From NCBI GenBank assembly GCA_965197865.1, contig CBDANZ010000005.1, positions 744,001-808,000 of the forward strand: 64,000 bases of DNA, in the 5' to 3' direction. Origin of the DNA: CBDANZ01 sp965197865. GTDB lineage: Bacteria; Acidobacteriota; Vicinamibacteria; Vicinamibacterales; CAVVIG01. A program made the translations under genes and the position numbers. Shown piece by piece: positions 9,609 through 16,379 of the stretch; the first letter of the stretch is position 1; each line of letters starts with the position of its first letter. The notes below the pieces were generated by a model that made no database searches, had not been told where the DNA came from, and saw only the letters and a program-made list of their open reading frames with translations.

Positions 9609-10862
9609 ATGAAGGCCTGCATCATTGCCGTAGGAAGCGAGATGTTGACGCCGTTTCACGTCGACACGAACTCGCTCGCCATCACTGAATGTCTGAACGC
9701 CATCGGCTGCGACATCCGTCTGAAAACGGTCGTCGGGGACGACGTCGAGGAGCTCGCGCGCCAACTTTCGGCCACCATCGGCAGAGTCGACCTGGTCGTG
9801 TGCACTGGCGGTCTCGGTCCGACCGATGACGACATCACGCGTGAGGCAATCGCCCATGTTTTTCAGGTGCCTCTCGAGGTGGATGAGACGATAGTGGAGG
9901 CCGTCCGCGCGCGCTTTACCGAGCGAGGCCTGGCCATGCCCGAAATCAACCGTCGGCAGGCGATGGTGCCGCGCGGTGCGGTGGTGGTCGAGAACACCAA
10001 TGGAACGGCGCCCGGACTGTGGCTCGAGCGCGAGGGCACGAGCATCGTGGTTCTTCCAGGTCCTCCTCGAGAGATGATGCCGATGCTTGACGCCGTAATT
10101 CGCGAACGGCTGAGGCCGAGGGCGAAAGGTGCCGGGCTGTTTCGACGTGTGCTCAAGATCACTGGACCCACGGAATCCGATGTCGACGCATGCGCGCAGC
10201 CGATTTATTCGCGCTGGCTAGGGCAGCCTGTGCCGATCAGCACAACCATCCTGGCGGTGTCCGGTCAGATCGAGCTGCACCTGACCGCGTCAGCGTCGAG
10301 CCGCGCGGACGCCGACCGAGCACTCGAGACGGCGGCCGCTGAGCTGCAGGCGGTGCTGGGATCGGCCGTGTACAGCACTGATGGGCCGCCGCTGGAAGCG
10401 GTCGTCGGCGATCTGCTGCGGGCGGCCGGCTGGACGGTGGCTGTCGCCGAGTCGTGCACGGGCGGGCTCTTGACGTCGCGCCTGACCGACGTGCCCGGCA
10501 GCTCGGAGTACGTCGAACGCGGCGTGGTCTGTTACAGCAATCACGCCAAGGTGGGACTGGTCGGCGTGTCCGAGTCGCTCATCGCACAGCATGGCGCGGT
10601 GAGCGAACCGGTGGCGCGAGCGATGGCCGAGGGCGTCCGCGCGCGCGCCGGCACGAGTGTGGGTATCAGCGTGACGGGTATCGCCGGCCCGGGCGGCGGC
10701 ACGCCCGAAAAACCGGTCGGCACGGTCGCCATCGCCGTCGCAACGGATGCCGAGGTTCACGTGCGAACGCTGAAGTGCCTCGGCGGACGCGAGATGGTGA
10801 AGTTCCAGGCCACTCAGGCGGCGATGAACATGCTGCGGCTGATGCTACCAAAGAGGAATTAA
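9609..10862 (+). CDS. cinA: CinA family protein (nicotinamide-nucleotide amidase domain)
   Basis: A 417-residue two-domain protein. The N-terminal MoCF/MoeA-like domain has VGSEMLTPFHVDTNS and CTGGLGPTDDDITREA. The C-terminal PncC-type domain, with AESCTGGLLTSRLTDVPGSS and SVTGIAGPGGGTPEKPVGTV, hydrolyses nicotinamide mononucleotide to NaMN and ammonia in NAD recycling. ATG 9609 (MKACIIAVGSEM) is chosen because it matches the family's N-terminus and leaves pgpA intact. The 176 bases after the stop, to the end of the C26 gene, show nothing I can name. Confidence 0.94.
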   Translation: MKACIIAVGSEMLTPFHVDTNSLAITECLNAIGCDIRLKTVVGDDVEELARQLSATIGRVDLVVCTGGLGPTDDDITREAIAHVFQVPLEVDETIVEAVRARFTERGLAMPEINRRQAMVPRGAVVVENTNGTAPGLWLEREGTSIVVLPGPPREMMPMLDAVIRERLRPRAKGAGLFRRVLKITGPTESDVDACAQPIYSRWLGQPVPISTTILAVSGQIELHLTASASSRADADRALETAAAELQAVLGSAVYSTDGPPLEAVVGDLLRAAGWTVAVAESCTGGLLTSRLTDVPGSSEYVERGVVCYSNHAKVGLVGVSESLIAQHGAVSEPVARAMAEGVRARAGTSVGISVTGIAGPGGGTPEKPVGTVAIAVATDAEVHVRTLKCLGGREMVKFQATQAAMNMLRLMLPKRN

Positions 10863-11038
10863 TCTCTTGCACGATCGCTCGGACCGCCGGCAACGGCAGC
10901 CCGGCTGCGCCGCGGCGCAGTTTTCTCCGGCGCGAGCCCCGCATTTGTCCCTGCGCCCAGCGCGGCCAAGGACCCGAACGCGGTCTCGAGGACGCTTCAC
11001 GGCAAGCGGGGTGCCCCATGAAACTGCTATATAGTTCC

Positions 11039-11752
11039 CTAACTTCGCAATTCCTCAGTGCTCTGGCTCGCCTCGAGGAAGCCTTCGAACAGCGGCCGGA
11101 ACTCGCCCGTGCGCCAGAAGTTCTCGGGGTGCCACTGGACGCCGAGGCAGAAGCGCGCCGCTGGATCCTCGATGGCTTCGACGACGCCGTCGGGCGCGGT
11201 CGCCGACACCCTGAAACCCGGCGCGGCCTGCTTGACGGCCTGATGGTGACGGCTGTTGGTCTCGCACGAGTCGGCATCGCTCAGACGCTCGCGCATCAGG
11301 CGCGCGAGCAGCGTGTCCTTGTCGAGCCAGACCTCGTGCGCCAGATCGAACGGTTTGTGCGGAGGCACCGAGAGGCGGTGTTCGAGCGCGCCCAGCACCT
11401 GCGTGGGAATGTCCTGCACGAGCGTGCCGCCGGCGGCGACGTTCAGCACCTGCATGCCTCGGCAGATCGCGAGAATCGGCAGATTACGGCGGCGTGCTTC
11501 AGCAACGAGCGCGATCTCGAACCGATCGCGGTCGGGAGCGACGTCCACGACGGTCGGATGCGGGGGCTCGCCGTACTGCGCCGGGGCGAGATCCTTGCCA
11601 CCGGTGAGCAGCAGGCCGTCGATGGCCCCGACGACATCCGACACGGCTATCGAGGCGTCTAGCACGCGGACCTGGCCGCCTACGTGAAGGATAGACTGCC
11701 GGTAGTCTTCGATCTTCCGGCACGCCGTGATTCCGATCAGAGCCGTCTTCAT
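11039..11752 (-). CDS. Gamma-glutamyl-gamma-aminobutyrate hydrolase family (peptidase C26) amidotransferase
   Basis: A class I glutamine amidotransferase-like hydrolase of 237 residues. The nucleophile elbow is ICRGMQVLNVAAGGTL (catalytic Cys), and the catalytic His and Glu lie in GVQWHPENFW. DGLLLTGGKDLAP and SRHHQAV match PuuD-type enzymes, which remove glutamate from gamma-glutamyl-GABA or related compounds. The true substrate is not fixed by the sequence. ATG 11752 is used; GTG 11761 is an alternative in the same frame. It follows argS on the same strand about 56 bases away. Confidence 0.88.
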   Translation of the reverse strand: MKTALIGITACRKIEDYRQSILHVGGQVRVLDASIAVSDVVGAIDGLLLTGGKDLAPAQYGEPPHPTVVDVAPDRDRFEIALVAEARRRNLPILAICRGMQVLNVAAGGTLVQDIPTQVLGALEHRLSVPPHKPFDLAHEVWLDKDTLLARLMRERLSDADSCETNSRHHQAVKQAAPGFRVSATAPDGVVEAIEDPAARFCLGVQWHPENFWRTGEFRPLFEGFLEASQSTEELRS

Positions 11753-11774
11753 TCGAGTCACTATTCAGTCGTTT

Positions 11775-11788
11775 CACCACGAAGGACA
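11775..11788. repeat. Half copy of the CCACGAAGG repeat
   Basis: CACCACGAAGGACA in the gap between the C26 gene and argS matches one arm of the larger inverted repeats at 46278 and 58537. Only one arm is present here. Confidence 0.4.
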
Positions 11789-11807
11789 TAGGGGGAAGGG
11801 CATCCTG

Positions 11808-13895
11808 CTACATCCGCGCCGGAACTTCAATCCCCATCAGATCGAGCGCGCGGATGAGCTGCGACCGGAAATAGGCCACCCCCGCCGCGCGCCAGCGCTT
11901 CCGCTCGACCTGTTCCTCGTTGAGAATCGAATATTGATGGTAGAAGGCGTTGAAGAGCTGCGCGAGGCCGAAGGCGTACTTGGCCAGGGCCGAGAACTCG
12001 AGCGATCGCACGACCTGCTCGACGACCTCGTCGAGTCGTGAGGCCTCAAGGACGATCGCCCACAAATCGGGGCTGGAATAGGCTTCACCGGAGCTGGAGG
12101 TGAGCTCGTCAGATGGTGTTGTTGCGAGGCTCGCAATGACGCCAGCCTCCGTCAGGCCATCCCGCTCCCTCAGCTTCTCAAAGATGTTGTGGGCGCGAAC
12201 CACCGCATACTGCAGGTACGGGCCGGTCTCGCCCTCGAAACTGAGCGCCTCCGCCATGTCGAACACGATCAGCTTGCTGCGCGAAAACTTCAGCATGAAA
12301 TACCGGATGGCGGCCACGGCGATCTGCGACGCGGTGCGCGCGAGCTCCTCAGGTGCCAGCTCCGGATTGCGCTCGGCGATTTGATGCGAGGCCTTGGCGA
12401 CGAGCAGACTGAGCAGGTCGTCGATTTTCACGCCGAGGCCTTTACGACCAGACACCTCGATGAAGGGCTTCGTCGCGTCGGCTGACGCCGGCGTTTCATA
12501 TCCCAACTCGCGCGCGGTCGCGTGCGACAGCGCGACCATCTCGTACGAGAAGTGAATCGAGTTGTCGGCCTCCTTTTCATGGCCAAGGGCTCTCAATGCC
12601 TGACCGAGGAGCGCCTGCAGATACATCTGCCGGGAGTCGATCACGTTATAGATACGGCCGGCGCGGCCGAAGGGCGGCGCAGAAAGGTCGCCGTCGGCAA
12701 CGGATGTCGTGGCCCAGAGCGTCCGTCCGTTCGGTTGCTCCGCGAAGCGTCGATAGTGGAAATCGCGGCCGAGCAGGCCGAGTTTCCAGAACTGATTGGC
12801 GATGTCCTTTCCAACGTAGGTGACGACGCCGTTTGATCGAACGATGACTTTCTCGCGCGGGTCTTCGGTCGAGGGGGATAGCTCGGCGTTAGACTCGCTC
12901 GGCGCGACGGCTTCTGCGTGCGTCGTCGCGGAACCCCCTGGGTCTTCAGGTTCCGTCTCGGCGGAAGCGGCCTCGGCCCGTTCGTCGATCCGCATGACCC
13001 AGCAGCCGGCCAGCCGCCCGCGTTTCTGGAGGAACACGACGGCCTCTGCCTTCAGGATCTCGAACGCACGCGCCCAGAATTGCAGACGGAGGATGTCGCT
13101 CTCATGAGTGAGGAGGTCGTACGAAATGTTCAACTGCCCCATCGTCTTGAGGTGCGCGCGCACGATGCGATCCACGATGAACGCGCCCATTTCAGCCGTC
13201 TCGGCGTCGCCGCGCTCGAGCGCGTGGAGCGCGGCCGCGCGGATTTCAAGGCGGCTCTGGTCTTTGTCGTACCAGTCGGTGACGCGCGAGTAGAGGTCCC
13301 AGCAGTAATAGTCGAACCGCGTGGTGTCGGCGATGTGCCTGACCCCTTCGAACGTCTCGTGCTCGAGCTCGCGGAACCCGATGATGACGTCGGCGACCTG
13401 GACACCTGTGTCGTCGATGTAGTTCTGCACCTCAACCGGTGTGCCGCGGAACCGTAGTACGCGAATGAGCGTGTCTCCCAAGGCCGCATTGCGTAGGTGA
13501 CCGACGTGCGCCGCCTTGTTCGGGTTAATGGCGGTGTGCTCGACAATGGTCTTCGGCTCTGCGGCGTGGATTGGGATTAGTGACGGATGGCTATGGACAC
13601 GGGCGAGGAGGAATGCCGGGCGATCGAGATAGAAGTTCAAGTGCCCGCTGGGCGCGGCCACAACGCGCGCAATGCCGGGAATGGGGCCCACTACGCCGGC
13701 GATCTCCTGCGCGATGGCGCGAGGCGCTTTTCGCAGCGTGCGCGCAAGCTGAAACGCGATGGTCACCGCCAGATCGCCCAAGGCGCGACTCGGCGGCACC
13801 TCGACCGCAAATGGCGGCACGTCGCGCAGTCCGAAATGCCGAGCCACGACATCGGTGACGGCGTCCTGGACCTGACGTTGGAGGTTGAGCATCAT
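11808..13895 (-). CDS. argS: Arginyl-tRNA synthetase
   Basis: Class I synthetase charging tRNA-Arg, 695 residues. The N-terminal ArgRS-specific domain is followed by the HIGH-type motif HVGHLRNAALGD, NYIDDTGVQVADV, the segment VTYVGKDIANQFWKLG, and the anticodon-binding domain ending in LDLMGIEVPARM, typical of ArgRS. Residues about 302-348 are a Ser/Glu/Pro/Ala-rich stretch without structure-like content, placed just before the VIVRSNGVVTYVGKD segment; this makes the protein longer than usual. It starts at ATG 13895; a second ATG is the next codon. Confidence 0.95.
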   Translation of the reverse strand: MMLNLQRQVQDAVTDVVARHFGLRDVPPFAVEVPPSRALGDLAVTIAFQLARTLRKAPRAIAQEIAGVVGPIPGIARVVAAPSGHLNFYLDRPAFLLARVHSHPSLIPIHAAEPKTIVEHTAINPNKAAHVGHLRNAALGDTLIRVLRFRGTPVEVQNYIDDTGVQVADVIIGFRELEHETFEGVRHIADTTRFDYYCWDLYSRVTDWYDKDQSRLEIRAAALHALERGDAETAEMGAFIVDRIVRAHLKTMGQLNISYDLLTHESDILRLQFWARAFEILKAEAVVFLQKRGRLAGCWVMRIDERAEAASAETEPEDPGGSATTHAEAVAPSESNAELSPSTEDPREKVIVRSNGVVTYVGKDIANQFWKLGLLGRDFHYRRFAEQPNGRTLWATTSVADGDLSAPPFGRAGRIYNVIDSRQMYLQALLGQALRALGHEKEADNSIHFSYEMVALSHATARELGYETPASADATKPFIEVSGRKGLGVKIDDLLSLLVAKASHQIAERNPELAPEELARTASQIAVAAIRYFMLKFSRSKLIVFDMAEALSFEGETGPYLQYAVVRAHNIFEKLRERDGLTEAGVIASLATTPSDELTSSSGEAYSSPDLWAIVLEASRLDEVVEQVVRSLEFSALAKYAFGLAQLFNAFYHQYSILNEEQVERKRWRAAGVAYFRSQLIRALDLMGIEVPARM

Positions 13896-13931
13896 GCGAC
13901 GCGCTGAAATGACGGTAAGTTCATGATACGA

Positions 13932-14552
13932 TTACAGTTTGTGACCGAATCGCACCTCGATCGCGTGGTAGTCGGCCAGCGTGTTCACGTTGGCCAGAAG
14001 CCGGCCGCTGTCGCCAAGCCGTTGGAGCTCATCGCCGGTGACCGTGCGGAGCCGCACGTCGGCGAACAATTCGTCCATTTTGAGTCGCCGACAAACGAGC
14101 CGCGCGGCGATGGCCGGCTGACAGGCGTGCGTGTAAGCAGCGCAGAGCGGATGATAGCCGCCCTCGGTCCGCGGCACGACGACGTCGGCCTCGCGCGTGA
14201 GCGCGAGCAGATGCCCGAGCAGCTCGGCGGTGACAAACGGCATATTGCCCGCGACGACCACCAGCCGATCCTCGCGCGCCGCGGCAAGCGCCACATCGAG
14301 ACCGCCCAGCGGTCCGCAGCCGCGCACACGATCGCGGACCAAGCGCACGGCAATCTCATCGCAAAGTTCCCCTGTGACGCCTTTTCGTGCCGCGGCGACC
14401 CGACCGCCGACGATCAGAATGTCGTCGGTGAGGCGGGACAGCTCGGTGATTTGCCGCTCCCGTATGAATCGGCCTCCGACGACGAGCGTGCTCTTGTCAC
14501 GCCCGCCGAAGCGAGTCGCCCCGCCGCCGGCGAGAATGGCCGCGCTCGGCAT
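13932..14552 (-). CDS. mobA: Molybdenum cofactor guanylyltransferase
   Basis: A MobA-type nucleotidyltransferase of 206 residues that adds GMP to molybdopterin, giving the guanine dinucleotide cofactor. The N-terminal motif is AAILAGGGATRFGGRDKSTL. The metal-binding segment is VVAGNMPFVTAELL, where most relatives have CDMPF, so Asp is replaced by Asn at a position that normally helps bind Mg. GGYHPLCAAY follows. That substitution leaves activity uncertain. A molybdenum hydroxylase remnant lies at 39 kb, but this family usually serves MGD enzymes. Confidence 0.85.
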   Translation of the reverse strand: MPSAAILAGGGATRFGGRDKSTLVVGGRFIRERQITELSRLTDDILIVGGRVAAARKGVTGELCDEIAVRLVRDRVRGCGPLGGLDVALAAAREDRLVVVAGNMPFVTAELLGHLLALTREADVVVPRTEGGYHPLCAAYTHACQPAIAARLVCRRLKMDELFADVRLRTVTGDELQRLGDSGRLLANVNTLADYHAIEVRFGHKL

Positions 14553-14574
14553 CTCGTGTTGATCTTAGCTCCAA

Positions 14575-14624
14575 GTCCGGCTGAACCCGGACGCCACAAC
14601 CTAGCCGAAGCCGGACGTCACGCC
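14575..14624. repeat. TGAA-loop hairpin repeat plus degenerate copy
   Basis: GTCCGG and CCGGAC flank CTGAAC at 14575-14592. A second, half-degenerate copy (GCCGAAGCCGGACGTCACG) follows to about 14622. They lie in the gap between mobA and the divergent gene at 14646, and belong to the same family as the hairpins in lnt. Confidence 0.55.
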
Positions 14625-14645
14625 GCGGCGCTCGCCGCTTGACGC

Positions 14646-15251
14646 ATGCGGGAAGCCAGCATCGGTCGCGTGCTCCTCGCCAGCCTCCACCAGGGGATTG
14701 CCGACATCCGGCCTACACGTCTGGGCTTCTACGAGAACTGGTTGCACGCCGAGGGCTTGCGAGAGGGCAAGATCGGCCTGGGGCCGCTCAATGCCGTCCT
14801 GAGCTTCTTGAGGCAGGAGGGCGATGCCTATGAAACGATCACGAGCCGCGCCGGCGAATATGCTGCGGAGTGGACCGTGGAATCCATGCCGCAACTGCAG
14901 CGCGCGCTAATCAAAGCAGCACCAGTCTGGCTTCGTCGCCGGCTCCTGCTTCGGGTCGGGCGAAAACTGGTGAGACGGAGCTTTCGAGGCAGCCACTCGA
15001 CGTCGAAACTCCGCCGAGGCACGGCGAAAATCGATCTGCGCGGTTCGATCTTCTGTTCCGTGCGTGAGCCGGTCGACAGCCCGCTCTGCAGCTTCTACGC
15101 GGCTGCCTTCACGCGCCTCCTGTTGTTGTTCAACCTGCAATCGAACGCTCGAATCGTGGCGTGCCGAGGCACCGGCGAGGCGTCGTGCGTCATAAGAATC
15201 GCGCCGACCAACGGCGCCGCCGCGCAGGGTGGCGAGGTGGAGGCCAGATGA
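14646..15251 (+). CDS. Uncharacterised protein, possibly V4R/heme-NO-binding-like
   Basis: A 201-residue, Arg-rich protein I do not recognise with certainty. It starts MREASIGRVLLASLHQGIAD and has FYENWLHAEGLREGKIGLGP and a helical middle. Near the C-terminus is ARIVACRGTGEASCVIRIAP, which resembles the closing C-x-G-x-x-x-C signature of V4R (4-vinyl reductase) domains. V4R domains bind small molecules or metals and often serve as sensors. There is no signal peptide. It stops four bases upstream of the next, decayed reading frame at 15248. The fold call is tentative. Confidence 0.5.
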   Translation: MREASIGRVLLASLHQGIADIRPTRLGFYENWLHAEGLREGKIGLGPLNAVLSFLRQEGDAYETITSRAGEYAAEWTVESMPQLQRALIKAAPVWLRRRLLLRVGRKLVRRSFRGSHSTSKLRRGTAKIDLRGSIFCSVREPVDSPLCSFYAAAFTRLLLLFNLQSNARIVACRGTGEASCVIRIAPTNGAAAQGGEVEAR

Positions 15252-15599
15252 GACAAGAAGCTGTTCTTGCGCTCGCGCTCGTGTGGCTGCTCGGCGGACC
15301 GCAGACGGCCGCCGCCCAGGCACCTTCACGGATCTTCGCGATGCCCTTCGAGACCGTCACTCACGACAGCCGCATCTTCTGGCTCAGCGAGGCGTCGGTC
15401 GTGCTTCTCGCGGACAAACTTGAACGAGCTCGGCCAGCACGCCGTCACACGCGGGGAGGGACGTGAGGCGTTCGAGGCTCGCTTCTTGGAGGCGAAAGGA
15501 CAGCGCGGGCGCCCGCACGAGGGGGAGCGCACGCGCTGGCCGCTTGACCCGGCATCAGAAGACGCCCTGCGGGTGGTCGATCGATCAGGACAAAGGTAG
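15248..15599 (+). pseudogene. FlgO/CsgG-like secreted protein remnant, frameshifted and truncated
   Basis: ATG 15248 opens a clear signal peptide (AVLALALVWLLGGPQTAAAQ) followed by FAMPFETVTHDSRIFWLSEA, VVLLADKL. This matches the start of a widespread family of secreted proteins in which this element precedes TPR units. The frame then breaks: the expected NELGQHAVTRGEGREAFEAR continues in the +1 frame from about 15416, consistent with one extra base in GACAAACTTGAAC. The rest of the family's several hundred residues is missing; after about 15480 the sequence no longer resembles it and ends in hairpin repeats. This is a decayed 5' remnant. Confidence 0.65.
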
Positions 15600-15655
15600 C
15601 GCGACCCTTTCAGGGTCGCGGCGGACGCTGGCCTGAAAGGCCCGCGCGACGTGGT
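15597..15655. repeat. Two adjacent short hairpin repeats
   Basis: First: GCGACCCT TTC AGGGTCGC (15601-15619) preceded by GTAG. Second: GGCCT GAA AGGCC (15630-15642) followed by CGCGCGACG. Both belong to the TGAA/TTCA-loop family seen in lnt and the mqn cluster. They lie 28-80 bases before the SPOR gene. A TACAAT at 15655-15660 might serve as a -10 box for that gene, with no -35 visible. Confidence 0.65.
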
Positions 15656-15682
15656 ACAATCAATCCCGGTTTCGGCCCCCAC

Positions 15683-16345
15683 ATGCCCGACGACGGCTTT
15701 CATGAGATCCAACTGAACGGAAAGCAACTAGTTTTCCTGTTTATGGCCGCCACTGTCGTGTCGGTGGTGATCTTTCTGTGTGGCGTGCTCGTCGGACGCG
15801 GTGTGCGCAGCGAGCAAGGCGCCGTGGCCGAAACCGCAGCCCTCAGCGAGGTGCCAACCGCCGACGTCGCCGCCACGTCGTCGAGCGCGCCGAACGCCGT
15901 GTCGGGCTCCGATCCGAGAGTGGCCGCGCGGCCGCCCGCGGTCGATGATCTCAGCTACTTCAATCGGCTCGAACAACGGGAGACGCCGCCCGAGGAACTG
16001 AAGCCGGCGTCGGGCGAAGCCAGCCGCCCGGAGTTGGTGACGCGATCGCCGTCTTCGCCGGCCCAGCCTTCGCTCCGTGAAACCGAGACCGCGTCGGTGG
16101 GGGCGGGTTCTCTCTCCCAGGGGTATGCCGTCCAGCTTGCGGCGCTGAACTCACGCAGCGAAGCGGACGCCATGGCCGAGCGGCTCACAGCCAAGGGATA
16201 CGCCGCCTACGTGCTCGTGCCACCGAGCGGCGCGCCGGCGGTCTACCGCGTGCGGATCGGCACCTTCAGCACCCGGCGCGATGCGGAGTGCGTCGCCGCG
16301 AAGCTCCAGAAAGAAGAGCAATTTCAGCCCTGGATCACCCGCTGA
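15683..16345 (+). CDS. SPOR domain membrane protein
   Basis: A 220-residue bitopic inner-membrane protein. A short cytoplasmic N-terminus is followed by one membrane helix (FLFMAATVVSVVIFLCGVLV), a Ser/Pro/Ala-rich periplasmic linker, and a C-terminal SPOR domain (about 140-220). The domain begins GYAVQLAALNSRSEADAMAE and includes VYRVRIGTFSTRRDAECVAA. SPOR domains bind denuded peptidoglycan at the division septum, so a role in cell division or wall remodelling is likely. lnt follows 34 bases downstream. Confidence 0.88.
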   Translation: MPDDGFHEIQLNGKQLVFLFMAATVVSVVIFLCGVLVGRGVRSEQGAVAETAALSEVPTADVAATSSSAPNAVSGSDPRVAARPPAVDDLSYFNRLEQRETPPEELKPASGEASRPELVTRSPSSPAQPSLRETETASVGAGSLSQGYAVQLAALNSRSEADAMAERLTAKGYAAYVLVPPSGAPAVYRVRIGTFSTRRDAECVAAKLQKEEQFQPWITR

Positions 16346-16379
16346 CGGACGCCCGGGAGACCCCGGCTCGGACTGACTC

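Noticed and set aside
10863..11038. Small gene between cinA and the C26 amidotransferase
   Set aside because: Both strands give only short arginine- or alanine-rich frames without start signals.
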